From contig CAJQMR010000021.1 in NCBI GenBank assembly GCA_905479495.1, positions 1-64,000 of the forward strand: a DNA stretch of 64,000 nt, given 5' to 3'. The notes under the pieces were generated by a model that saw nothing but the letters and a program-made list of their open reading frames with translations, was not told where the DNA came from and did not search any database. Source of the stretch: an uncultured Anaerolineae bacterium. GTDB taxonomy: Bacteria; Chloroflexota; Anaerolineae; Promineifilales; Promineifilaceae. Positions 25,691 through 33,602 of the stretch are shown one piece after another. Made by a program: the position numbers and the translations under genes. The stretch's first letter is position 1. Every line of letters begins with the position of its first letter.

Positions 25691-28141
25691 TTACTGCCAC
25701 CAACCTGTGTAGCTACCCGTGCCGCTGGAAGGCACTGAGTAGCTGCGGTTGCTGCCGCTTTCCCAAATTGTGGTGCCACCCTGCCGCACAATAAACTTAA
25801 ACTGGATTGATTGTCCAGCACTCGTCGTAAACGTGACTGGCCCACTCCAGGTATCGCTGTCCACCCAGCTTAGCGGCACCGCGTTGGCTGGATTCCAGTT
25901 GCCTAATTCTGGTACGTTACCCACCACATACATATCCTGACCGTACTGCGTCACATACCCATTGACCGTGAAGGTCACTGTAGTGCCACTGCCACCCGAT
26001 TGTGGGGCGAGAACCACACCAGGATCATTATTGTCTAGCGTAATTGAGCATTGGCCGCTGGTTACCGTGCAGCTCTTGCCGCTGCCTAGCAAATCAACCA
26101 GCACCGTGCCGTTGGCATATGGCAAGGCTACCCCGCCAATGTTTGGCATATTCAGCGTTCGGGTGCCGCCACTGTCATTAAGCGCTACCAAAACGGCGCT
26201 GCTGCCTTGCCCTCGCTGATAGGCGTAGGTGCGGTCTGCATTGTGGCGGTACAGCGCAATGTAATCTGCTGGGCTAAACGTTTGCAGGGCTGAGGTGGTC
26301 TTGCGCACGTTGATCAGCGTTTCGTAGAAACTCCACAACGTACTGTTGGCACTGCCATACCATTCCGAAGGTGCGGAGCCGTCGTAGAAGCCCCAGGCCA
26401 TCCGTTCGCGAGCGTATTCTGGACGGCCACCGCCAAACTGGTAAATGCCAAACTCCTGCCCCAAACCAATTTCGTCACCGTAATACATCACCGGCACGCA
26501 AGGTTGGGTGAGCATGAGCAGCGCCCCTTGTTTCATGTCTGCCAGGTTGTAACTGACGCGGTGCGAGAAGCGGTCCATATCGTGATTGTCAATGAAGCAG
26601 CCGCGCACAAATTCGCTGGGCGAGATGCCATCCTGATAGTAGAAACTGGCCCGGTCACGCAGACTGCTGTCCAAAGAGTCTACGCTGTTGCCGCTGGTAA
26701 AAAAGCCCACGATGGCCGCATTGGCCTCAAAATCCATTGCTGAATCGATGCGCCCTTGCTGGCGGCGAATCATTTCCGGCCCGTTGTCCAGCCAGATTTC
26801 GGCAATGGTGAAGGTGTCGCTGTCGCCGACGGTGTCATTAAATTCGCGCCAAAAGTCAGTGCTGGGGCCAGGGGCATAATCCAGCCGGTAGCCTGCATTG
26901 CCCAGCGTGGTAAGCCAGTAATCGGCCCGGCTGTTGATGACCCAGTTACGGGCGGCGCTGTTATCGTTGTTGATTTGCGGCAGCTCCAGCACGCCAAAAA
27001 AGCTCTTGTTGGTGTCGTTGGAGCCATAAACCGTGTAGCTGGCCGAGCTGGTGTTGAAGCCGGAGGGGAAATTAACCGTGAAGCTGGGATCCGATGCGGT
27101 GCTGCACGCGCTGAAGGTGTACCAGGCGCTAAACGGTCCGGCACAGGTGGTGCTGGCGCTAACAAAGTTGCTGTGCTGGCTGGATGTGTGGTTGGGTACA
27201 AAGTCCAAAATCACGCGAATGTTGCGGTTGGCGGCCTGAGTCACCAATGTTTGTAAATCCGTCTGGGTGCCGAATACTTCTTCCACGCTCAGCGGGTCGC
27301 TGGGATGGTAGCCGTGGTAGGTGAAGTAGATATCACCATTGCTGTTGTAATCGGTGTCGGTGTAAAAATTGGGATTGTCAAAAACAGGGGAAAGCCAGAG
27401 GACATTGATGCCCAGGTCTTCCAGATAATCCAGTCGCTCAACCACCCCGTCCAGGTCGCCGCCGTTGTAGGTGAAGCGGTAATCATCCTGGGGATGGGCG
27501 GGCAGCGTGCCGTGGACAGCGTGGTTGTTGTCGCAGTAACCGCTGGCAGCTTCAGCACAGTAATCGTTGTTGCTGGTGTCGCCATCATAAAAACGGTCGA
27601 CGAAGACGTTGTAAATGATGGCATCGCCAATCCAGGAGGGTAGCTGGTTTTCACCCACGCGGAAGCCAAAAATGCGTGCCTGAGTTGGATCGGTCACGGG
27701 CCAATCGTTGGTGCTGTCGGCGTATTTGGTGTCGCCGCCACCACTGTGCCAGGAGGCAATTTTATAGCGGATTACGGTGTTGTTAGACCAAGGCCCAGCC
27801 GTTGCTTTGTACCACAGCGTTGTGCCTTCGACATGGTCCAGCGTCATGGTAATGGCTTGTGTGCTGCCTTGTGCTGCGTGGGTGGTTGGGTGGATGGAAG
27901 GCTCGCTGCCATCGGTAGTGAGGTAGAGTCGGGTGTCAGTGACCCAGCCCTGGTAGCCCACCTGGACCCAAAAATCAACGGTGTCGCTGCTGGTGGGTGC
28001 GGAAGGCACAATGTTACCGGCGTGGTCGATGAAGGCAGCGGCGGCTACGGCCGATTGTGTCTGCCAGACCAAACTTAGCAAGGCCATGAGAAACAGGGCG
28101 CGGAACGCCATGGAGCCAAATAGTTTGCGTGCAAAATGCAT
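25691..28141 (-). CDS. Secreted alpha-amylase (GH13) with C-terminal starch-binding CBM20
   Basis: From ATG 28141 (GGAGG 9 bases upstream) the 816-residue protein has a signal peptide (ALFLMALLSLVWQTQSAVAA) and an N-terminal beta domain. The GH13 barrel follows with the conserved regions VILDFVPNHTS, GYRLDYAPGP (nucleophile Asp), FTIAEIWLDNG (acid/base Glu) and FIDNHDMDRF. The C-terminal 95 residues (DMYVVGNVPELGNWNPANAVPL) are a CBM20 domain. It degrades extracellular starch or related glucans. It lies between a MarR gene upstream and the MalT-like regulator downstream. The gene body contains no ACGGCCGT, which is unusual for its length here. Confidence 0.93.
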   Translation of the reverse strand: MHFARKLFGSMAFRALFLMALLSLVWQTQSAVAAAAFIDHAGNIVPSAPTSSDTVDFWVQVGYQGWVTDTRLYLTTDGSEPSIHPTTHAAQGSTQAITMTLDHVEGTTLWYKATAGPWSNNTVIRYKIASWHSGGGDTKYADSTNDWPVTDPTQARIFGFRVGENQLPSWIGDAIIYNVFVDRFYDGDTSNNDYCAEAASGYCDNNHAVHGTLPAHPQDDYRFTYNGGDLDGVVERLDYLEDLGINVLWLSPVFDNPNFYTDTDYNSNGDIYFTYHGYHPSDPLSVEEVFGTQTDLQTLVTQAANRNIRVILDFVPNHTSSQHSNFVSASTTCAGPFSAWYTFSACSTASDPSFTVNFPSGFNTSSASYTVYGSNDTNKSFFGVLELPQINNDNSAARNWVINSRADYWLTTLGNAGYRLDYAPGPSTDFWREFNDTVGDSDTFTIAEIWLDNGPEMIRRQQGRIDSAMDFEANAAIVGFFTSGNSVDSLDSSLRDRASFYYQDGISPSEFVRGCFIDNHDMDRFSHRVSYNLADMKQGALLMLTQPCVPVMYYGDEIGLGQEFGIYQFGGGRPEYARERMAWGFYDGSAPSEWYGSANSTLWSFYETLINVRKTTSALQTFSPADYIALYRHNADRTYAYQRGQGSSAVLVALNDSGGTRTLNMPNIGGVALPYANGTVLVDLLGSGKSCTVTSGQCSITLDNNDPGVVLAPQSGGSGTTVTFTVNGYVTQYGQDMYVVGNVPELGNWNPANAVPLSWVDSDTWSGPVTFTTSAGQSIQFKFIVRQGGTTIWESGSNRSYSVPSSGTGSYTGWWQ

Positions 28142-28295
28142 CAGGAAATACCTCCAATTGTGAAAATAAGTGGGTTCAGCCGTGCCAGATGGGGCTGCGG
28201 GCTGTTGGGGCAGGGAACGGCCGTTTCCCACCATATCTTTGCGGGAAATCAGGGTCACTGCCAGATTGATAAACTACCAATGAAGTAAATGTGTG

Positions 28296-28754
28296 CTACG
28301 TTGTTTGGGCAGCCAGGTCCGTTTGCAAAAGCTGAACGGCCGTTTCCGTTAAATCAAGCAGCTGTTGTCGTTGGTCCGGGGTGAGCGCGGCCAGGCGTCG
28401 TTGAATGGAAGCCTCATGCAGTTGGCGCGCCAGCGCCAGCTTGGCTTGGCCTTCCGGGGTGAGGGAGATACGCACCAATCGCTGATCGTTATCGTCGCTG
28501 CCGGTGCGAATCAGGCCGCTTTTGCCCAGCCGCTGCACCAATCGGGTGACGTTGCCCCGCGTGCATAGCAGCTTGTCTGCTAATTCGGAAACGGTAAGGC
28601 TGTCTGTGGCGGCGCTGTCCAGAGTGCGAAGGAAGTTGTATTGTGTGGTGGTGAGGTCGATTTGTTTGAAGGTGCGCCGGTCGCCATCGTCAAGCAGCAC
28701 AAAGATAGTCAGGAATTGACGATACAGGTTTTCTTCTGCTGAACTATCGGTCAT
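28296..28754 (-). CDS. MarR-family transcriptional regulator
   Basis: The 152-residue protein has a MarR winged helix: TTTQYNFLRTL, the recognition helix region VSELADKLLCTRGNVTRLVQRLGKSG, and the wing IRTGSDDNDQRLVRISLT with the conserved DxR. It has flanking dimerisation helices. It probably represses its own gene through the palindrome directly upstream and may also act on the amylase gene downstream. Ligand unknown. Confidence 0.9.
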   Translation of the reverse strand: MTDSSAEENLYRQFLTIFVLLDDGDRRTFKQIDLTTTQYNFLRTLDSAATDSLTVSELADKLLCTRGNVTRLVQRLGKSGLIRTGSDDNDQRLVRISLTPEGQAKLALARQLHEASIQRRLAALTPDQRQQLLDLTETAVQLLQTDLAAQTT

Positions 28755-28772
28755 GGCTACTTTCCTAAAGGC

Positions 28773-28794
28773 GTTTGTTGACTAGTCAACAAAC
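28773..28794. promoter_or_regulatory. Perfect 22-bp palindromic operator upstream of the marR-like gene
   Basis: The half-site GTTTGTTGACT is followed exactly by its reverse complement, 18 bases before the start codon. MarR proteins bind such palindromes, and the size and position fit autoregulation. Confidence 0.8.
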
Positions 28795-28970
28795 ATGGCG
28801 GCAGGATAGCATAGGGTAATAGAGATTGTCAAGATACGGCCGTTAAATTCCCTGCAAAATAGCTGGAAAAAAGAGATGAAACACCGCCTATAACTACAAC
28901 TCAACCTGTTATTCTGCGTAGAGGTAAGCAGTTATTTAGTGATGGAATGATAAATCAGGGAGGTATGAAA

Positions 28971-29363
28971 ATGAAACAAACCGAGTTTAAAGAGTTGGAT
29001 AAACATATTACGATTTTGGGCTGGCTTCACATTGCCCTTAATGTCTTAACCCTGTGCATTGGTGTTTTTGTCTTTTTCATCTTGATTGGCGCTGGGTTGT
29101 TGGCGGCAGATGGTGAAGCAACAAGTATTTTGGCTGTTGTGGGCACGTTTGTTTTGGGGATATTGGTTGTCGTTTCTATCCCGGGCATCCTCGCCGGATG
29201 GGGTTTGCTCAAACGAAAATCCTGGGCGCGCATTTTGGCGCTTGTCATTGGCTTTTTGAGCCTGATGAATTTCCCCTTTGGCACGATGTTAGGCGTCTAT
29301 ACCCTTTGGGCGTTGCTGGTTCATGATGAGGCCAGCGATTACTTTTTGGCTTACAATGCTTAA
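28971..29363 (+). CDS. Small membrane protein, four TM helices
   Basis: The protein of about 130 residues has four hydrophobic stretches (LHIALNVLTLCIGVFVFFIL, VVGTFVLGILVVVSIPGIL, ILALVIGFLSLM, LGVYTLWALLV). It resembles small DUF4064/DUF2127-like membrane proteins, but no function can be given. ATG 28971 is chosen because GGGAGG lies 7 bases upstream. The upstream ATGs are too close to or before that site. A strong terminator follows. Confidence 0.7.
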   Translation: MKQTEFKELDKHITILGWLHIALNVLTLCIGVFVFFILIGAGLLAADGEATSILAVVGTFVLGILVVVSIPGILAGWGLLKRKSWARILALVIGFLSLMNFPFGTMLGVYTLWALLVHDEASDYFLAYNA

Positions 29364-29383
29364 TGTTTCACCATTAGTGTGAT

Positions 29384-29420
29384 AAAAAAGACCCGCTGAT
29401 TTTTTCAGCGGGTCTTTTTT
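29384..29420. terminator. Bidirectional intrinsic terminator
   Basis: Arms AAAAAAGACCCGCTGA and TCAGCGGGTCTTTTTT flank a 5-base loop. T-runs are present on both strands. It ends the small membrane-protein gene (plus) and the alpha/beta hydrolase gene (minus). Confidence 0.92.
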
Positions 29421-29448
29421 TGATAATGGTTGATGGGTGAAACGGCCG

Positions 29449-30495
29449 TTAACCAGCCAGGTGCGCATGAAACACAGCGTTAAACGCTTTTGGCTTCTCC
29501 AAATACGGCGAGTGCCCGGCATCTTCAATCACTTCTTCCTGGTAGCTGCCGCCATTGGCCGCATAGCCGTCTAGCACGGCCCGGGTTTGAGCCAACATTG
29601 GCTGGGGAGGGCATTCTTCATCGCCGGGCCAGCCGGGTACAGCGCCCATGTGTCCCAACGCGGCCAGATCAAACATCGCATAGTCAGACACAATCAAATC
29701 ATCCGCACCCCGGACCCATAAAATGGGGGGCTTGGGATCGATGTTAGCCAGGCCGCTGGCGTCGAAGTTTTTGCGATTGAAAGCGGGTAACACGCCCTTG
29801 TCACCTGGAGCTGCCCCAGGCCAGTTGGTGGATGGGACCGCATTGCCTGGATAATGATCATCTCCGATTTTGGTGGTGAGCATAGAACTGACTAAATCAT
29901 CTTCACGTGCTGAGATGAAAGGCGGCTTTACATAAAATCCCCGGAGAACGTTACGCGGCGACATCGGATTTTCCAGGCTGCTTTCGCCGCTGGCCAGCAG
30001 CTGCACAAACTCAGGATTGATGCCGCTGGGTGCGCCATCGTCGTAAGTCATAGCGCCGTCGGCACCCTTTGAGCCACCGTAGCCGTAAGGCGAAACCGGA
30101 TCGGCCAGAGTAATGGAGAGCAAATCGGCCGCATGCTGAATAGCGTAGAGCATTACCACGCCACCGCCCATGCTGTGCCCAATGATGTGATGCTTGCCCA
30201 GCCCCAATGTTTCCACAACAGAACGCACATCGTCAGCAAAGTCAGCCATACCGGTAATGCCGCTAATGGGCAGCGGTTCGGTGTCTCCATAGCCCCGCAG
30301 GTCTACAGCAATGGCGCGAAAGCCATCCGGCAGGGCCAGCATGGTTTCTTCCCAATATGTGGCGGAAGAAACGTTGCCGTGGACAAAGAGAACCGGCGTG
30401 CCATTTTCTGGGCCGCAGGAAAGAACGTGTACATTTAAACGATCGGTTTGCACCATTTGGGACGTAATGCCGGGTAAAGTCGGGACGGTGGACAT
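29449..30495 (-). CDS. Alpha/beta hydrolase (epoxide hydrolase/haloperoxidase-like)
   Basis: The 348-residue protein has the oxyanion HGN motif (VLFVHGNVSSATYW), the nucleophile elbow GHSMGGG, and a C-terminal catalytic His in IEDAGHSPYLEKP. The Asp is probably in RGADDLIVSDYA. The large cap domain between them (residues about 150-240) sets the substrate, which cannot be read. GGAG lies 11 bases before ATG 30495. It is monocistronic. Confidence 0.85.
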   Translation of the reverse strand: MSTVPTLPGITSQMVQTDRLNVHVLSCGPENGTPVLFVHGNVSSATYWEETMLALPDGFRAIAVDLRGYGDTEPLPISGITGMADFADDVRSVVETLGLGKHHIIGHSMGGGVVMLYAIQHAADLLSITLADPVSPYGYGGSKGADGAMTYDDGAPSGINPEFVQLLASGESSLENPMSPRNVLRGFYVKPPFISAREDDLVSSMLTTKIGDDHYPGNAVPSTNWPGAAPGDKGVLPAFNRKNFDASGLANIDPKPPILWVRGADDLIVSDYAMFDLAALGHMGAVPGWPGDEECPPQPMLAQTRAVLDGYAANGGSYQEEVIEDAGHSPYLEKPKAFNAVFHAHLAG

Positions 30496-30587
30496 GGGAA
30501 GAGAATCTCCTTATTGTGGATTTTTATCGGGTAATAATGCTTATTTTTACAACAAAGCGGTTGCAAATTGGTTGCAGAGTGTAGAAA

Positions 30588-30660
30588 AGCAAATCACGAA
30601 TTGGACAAATAAACGAATGAAACGAATTTTGCATTCGTTATTCGTGATTTATTTTTTATT
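30588..30660. repeat. ACGAAT-type heptad repeat / nested inverted repeat overlapping the 3' end of the VWA gene
   Basis: AAATCACGAAT (30591-30601) is the exact reverse complement of ATTCGTGATTT (30640-30650), and ACGAATG/CATTCGT nest inside. The stop codon of the VWA ORF lies in the right arm. It belongs to the dispersed heptad family and may stop transcripts. Confidence 0.6.
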
Positions 30661-31605
30661 GTCTAGTTCGCCCAAGACGGTTTGGTAAAGCGTGTCGGCG
30701 CGCAAATCTTCCAGCGTGTGGCAGGGGGCTTCCAGCTTTTCGGCCAGAAGTTTGGCCAGCCCTTGGTCAAAAGCGGCATGCTCCATGTTGATGACAACGG
30801 AGCGTACGCCCGCATCTTTGATGAGTTCGGCGATACGATGCGCTTCTTCTTGCGGTGGTAGATCGCTTAGACTGACATTGCCCGCGCCGTCGGTGAGCAG
30901 GATGAGCATGGGCATAACATCTGGGTGGGTGTGTGACTCCTGGCGAAACACTTCGTAGGCCATCATCAAGCCCGCAGAGAGGGGCGTTTTGCCACCGACG
31001 GCGATGTCTGCCAGGGCTTTTTTAGCTAACTGCACTGAATTGGTGGGGGGCAGCACCAGGTTAGAATCGTTTTTGTTGAAGACAATAAGACCCACACGGT
31101 CGCGGCGCTGATAGGCGTCGGTGAGTAGGGACATGATGGCCCCTTTGGTGGCTTCCATGCGCTCGGCGACGGCCATGCTCCAGCTGGCGTCTACAGCAAA
31201 GAGGATGAGGTTGGCGGCGCGGCGCACGCGCACTTTTTCACGGAGATCGCTCTTTTCCAGGGCGAGGGCCAGTTTGGAACGGTCACGCTCTTTTTGGTGA
31301 GGCGCGGCGGCGCGGAAGGTGGCGTCAAAGGCAAGGTCGGTGACTTTGCCTTTGGGCACGCGGGATTGAATGTAACGGCCGCGTTTGCGTTCGGTTTTGG
31401 TTTGGGAGCGGCGTCCGGCTGATTTGCGGGTGAGGCGGTCTAGCTGAGTATCCAGGCGACGGGCCATAAACTCTTGTTTGGACTGTATCTTTTGGCCGCC
31501 TTCCCACCATTGGCCATCCTGGGCGGATTGGGGCACGGTTTGGGGACCGGCCTCAGCCTGTTGGCTGGTTTCGGCCCCGTCACTGTTCTCATCTGAGTCT
31601 AGGGC
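30649..31605 (-). CDS. chlD: VWA-domain part of ChlD/BchD-type chelatase subunit (reached by -1 frameshift)
   Basis: The frame is open from the slippery site at 31605 downward. An acidic, Gln/Pro-containing linker (residues ALDSDENSDGAETSQQ) leads to a basic segment. A von Willebrand A domain follows with a MIDAS-like DASWSM, TPLSAG and LLTDGAGN, as in the C-terminal half of ChlD/BchD. By itself it could only start at GTG 31536, which has no ribosome binding site. Translation by -1 slippage from the ATPase gene would give a chain of about 685 residues, the normal size and domain order of ChlD (ATPase, acidic linker, VWA). In a non-phototroph this suggests cobalt insertion for cobalamin rather than magnesium (inference). 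A CobN/ChlH partner is not in the window. Confidence 0.85.
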   Translation of the reverse strand, partial: ALDSDENSDGAETSQQAEAGPQTVPQSAQDGQWWEGGQKIQSKQEFMARRLDTQLDRLTRKSAGRRSQTKTERKRGRYIQSRVPKGKVTDLAFDATFRAAAPHQKERDRSKLALALEKSDLREKVRVRRAANLILFAVDASWSMAVAERMEATKGAIMSLLTDAYQRRDRVGLIVFNKNDSNLVLPPTNSVQLAKKALADIAVGGKTPLSAGLMMAYEVFRQESHTHPDVMPMLILLTDGAGNVSLSDLPPQEEAHRIAELIKDAGVRSVVINMEHAAFDQGLAKLLAEKLEAPCHTLEDLRADTLYQTVLGELDNKK

Positions 31606-32705
31606 TTTTTTTTTACGTCGTTTTGGTCAACGGTGTCGTCCATGGGGTCGTCGGTGGGTTCGCCCATGCCCATTTCGGCCTGTACGTCTTCAAGTTTTTC
31701 TTCGAGGTCGGCGGCGGAAACGGCCGTATCTTGGAACGGCCGTCCTTTTATACGGTGGGGCAAAGCGAGTTCAGCGGCCAAGACGATGTCTTCATCTGTA
31801 ATTTGTTTTCGGCCCTGGAAAGCGGCGTGAGCTTGCGCCCCACGCAAAATAACCAGGTCAGCGCGGTGGCCATCGACGTTCATGGCGCTGGTCAGTCCGG
31901 CGATGGAGTGCAGGTCACGGCGGGAGTATTTCACACTGTTTACCATTTCACGGGCAACGCAAATTTGGTCAGCCAGCTGCTTTTCCGACGCTTCCCACTC
32001 TTCGCGGAAGGCATCGGGGTTGACTTCAAAGTTGATGCGTCGTTCCATAATGGAGACGCGCTGGTGGGCGTTGCTGAGGCCGGAAATGTGCACTGAAAAG
32101 GCGAAGCGATCCAGCAGTTGGGGGCGCAGGTCGCCCTCTTCCGGGTTCATCGTGCCCACCAAAATGAATTTGGCGGGGTGGGTGAAGCTGATACCTTCAC
32201 GCTCGACCACATTAACGCCCATCGCCGCTGAATCCAGCAGCAGATCGACGACATGATCGTCCAGCAGGTTTACTTCGTCCACATAGAGCAGACCCCGATT
32301 GGCGGCGGCCAGTACGCCGGATTCAAAATGCTTTTCACCTTTCTGAATCGCTTTTTCGATGTCCAGCGTGCCCACGACGCGATCTTCGGTGGCGCTAACG
32401 GGCAGATCGACGAAGGGGGTGCGGCGGGTCATCACTTCCAGTACGCCGTCAGCATGGCGCACGCGGCACTCATCGCACCATTGGCTGGGGCGGTTGGGGT
32501 CGCAGCCAAAGCGGCAGTCGGCGACGGTTTCGATGTCCGGCAGGAGCGCGGCCAGGGCGCGGGACGCGGTGGATTTTGCGGTACCGCGTTCGCCCCGGAT
32601 GAGGACGCCACCAATTTGGGGGCTGACGGCGTTGAGGATCAACGCCCGTTTCATACGTTCCTGTCCGACGATTGCTGTGAAGGGAAAGACTGCTCGACGT
32701 GCCAT
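31599..32705 (-). CDS. chlI: ChlI/BchI-type AAA+ chelatase ATPase (zero-frame product of the chlD locus)
   Basis: The protein of about 368 residues begins MARRAVFPFTAIVGQERMKRAL. It has Walker A RGERGTAKS, Walker B LLYVDEVNLL, sensor 1 FILVGTMNPEEG and the LLDRFAFSVHI arginine-finger region, as in Mg-chelatase ChlI. The tail is acidic (GEPTDDPMDDTVDQND) and ends Lys-Lys-Lys-Pro-stop directly after A-AAA-AAG. The gene probably makes this small subunit by normal termination and the full medium subunit by -1 frameshift. ATG 32705, with GGAG upstream, is preferred to TTG 32717. Confidence 0.9.
   Translation of the reverse strand: MARRAVFPFTAIVGQERMKRALILNAVSPQIGGVLIRGERGTAKSTASRALAALLPDIETVADCRFGCDPNRPSQWCDECRVRHADGVLEVMTRRTPFVDLPVSATEDRVVGTLDIEKAIQKGEKHFESGVLAAANRGLLYVDEVNLLDDHVVDLLLDSAAMGVNVVEREGISFTHPAKFILVGTMNPEEGDLRPQLLDRFAFSVHISGLSNAHQRVSIMERRINFEVNPDAFREEWEASEKQLADQICVAREMVNSVKYSRRDLHSIAGLTSAMNVDGHRADLVILRGAQAHAAFQGRKQITDEDIVLAAELALPHRIKGRPFQDTAVSAADLEEKLEDVQAEMGMGEPTDDPMDDTVDQNDVKKKP
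31605..31611 (-). promoter_or_regulatory. -1 ribosomal frameshift site A-AAA-AAG
   Basis: In the ATPase frame the last codons read GTA-AAA-AAA-AAG-CCC-TAG, so A-AAA-AAG is in the exact X-XXY-YYZ phase. After slipping back one base the next codon is GCC, and the frame stays open through the VWA domain. About 26 bases downstream GGGGCCG can pair with CGG-T-CCCC (one bulge) around an inner CAGCC-AACA-GGCTG hairpin, a possible stimulator. No Shine-Dalgarno-like stimulator is seen upstream. Confidence 0.85.
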
Positions 32706-32715
32706 TTTTATCTCC

Positions 32716-32765
32716 AAGTTTCGGTATTCGGTGGTCAGTAATCGGTTTTCAGATTGCTGACTGAG
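32716..32765. repeat. CGGTATTCGGTGGTCAGTAATCGG-type heptad-like repeat patch
   Basis: Degenerate seven-base units (CGGTATT, CAGTAAT, CAGATTG, CTGACTG) lie directly upstream of the ChlI-type gene. They belong to the same general class as the other heptad patches. Confidence 0.5.
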
Positions 32766-32843
32766 GGATTATACTGCATGGGATTTTGATCGCAACGGCC
32801 GTTTCACCCTCGGCTCATCTTTCAAGAAAAATATTAAATTTCC

Positions 32844-32892
32844 TTGAAACGACAATTAATGTGGTCTACAATGTGGATTGAGTTCCACATTG
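32844..32892 (+). promoter_or_regulatory. MazEF promoter with palindromic operator over the -10 box
   Basis: TTGAAA (32844-32849) and TACAAT (32867-32872) are spaced 17 bases. The inverted repeat CAATGTGGA-6-TCCACATTG (32869-32892) covers the -10 box and start point. It probably binds the RHH antitoxin or toxin-antitoxin complex. Confidence 0.8.
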
Positions 32893-32906
32893 CAATAGGT
32901 GAAGCT

Positions 32907-33143
32907 ATGAAAACAATTCAAATGACAATTGATGAAGAGTTGTTGGCTGCGGTGGATACGGCCGTACGCGATTCAGGTACTAGCCGCTCCGCATTTTTAC
33001 GCGAGGCGTTGCAACAAGCACTGCGGGCACGTCGCATTGCCGCCCTTGAACGGCAGCAAATTGCTGGTTATGAAAGGCACCCAGTCGAGCCAGACGAATT
33101 TGACGTCTGGCAGGATGAACAAGTTTGGGAGGATGCGCCGTGA
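32907..33143 (+). CDS. Ribbon-helix-helix antitoxin (MazE/CopG-like)
   Basis: The 78-residue protein opens with the RHH motif MKTIQMTIDEELLAAVDTAV and SGTSRSAFLREALQQAL. An acidic tail (PDEFDVWQDEQVWED) is suited to masking the toxin. AGGTGA lies 5 bases before ATG 32907. The upstream ATGs lie in the promoter and are rejected. Its stop overlaps the GTG of the toxin gene (GTGA). Confidence 0.88.
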   Translation: MKTIQMTIDEELLAAVDTAVRDSGTSRSAFLREALQQALRARRIAALERQQIAGYERHPVEPDEFDVWQDEQVWEDAP

Positions 33144-33466
33144 AGCGGGGCGAAATCCGCTGGTACACATTTCGCCCGCCGGACAAACGCCGACCGGTGC
33201 TGGTCCTGACCCGTGATTCTGCGCTGGAGATCTTGACTGGCGTCACCGTCGCGCCGATCACTTCTACCATCCGCAATATTCCTAGCGAAGTTGTATTAAC
33301 CCCTGCTGAAGACGGCGTTTTGACGGAATCGGCCGTTAATCTGGACAATTTGCAGACGGTGCCCAAGGCGAATGTGGGTGGTTTGTTGGCGGTTCTCTCG
33401 CCGGACAAATTGGAGGCTGTGGAACGTGCCCTTTGTTTTGCTTTGGGGATTGATTATTTGCTTTAA
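33140..33466 (+). CDS. mazF: MazF/PemK-family endoribonuclease toxin
   Basis: The 108-residue protein starts at GTG 33140 (VKRGEIRWYTFRPPDKRRPVLVL). It has the MazF hallmarks RGEI near the start, RPVLVLTRD, VAPITSTIR, and ESAVNLDNLQTVPK. MazF cleaves mRNA at short sites and is held inactive by the partner encoded with a 4-base overlap. Confidence 0.92.
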   Translation: MKRGEIRWYTFRPPDKRRPVLVLTRDSALEILTGVTVAPITSTIRNIPSEVVLTPAEDGVLTESAVNLDNLQTVPKANVGGLLAVLSPDKLEAVERALCFALGIDYLL

Positions 33467-33602
33467 TGGTGACAACAACGAATTTGAGTGAGGGGAGAGG
33501 GGTACGGCCGTTTCACCCGCGACTCATGTTTCGTTAATGGAGCACACCAAAATTCGTTCTGGTTACTGAACAGACTGTGACTGAAATCTGGCATACAGAA
33601 CA

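Noticed and set aside
30649..31536. VWA protein as an independently translated gene from GTG 31536
   Set aside because: No ribosome binding site. The frame is open for 23 codons further upstream to the slippery heptamer, and the family needs the joined ATPase. Kept as possible minor product only.
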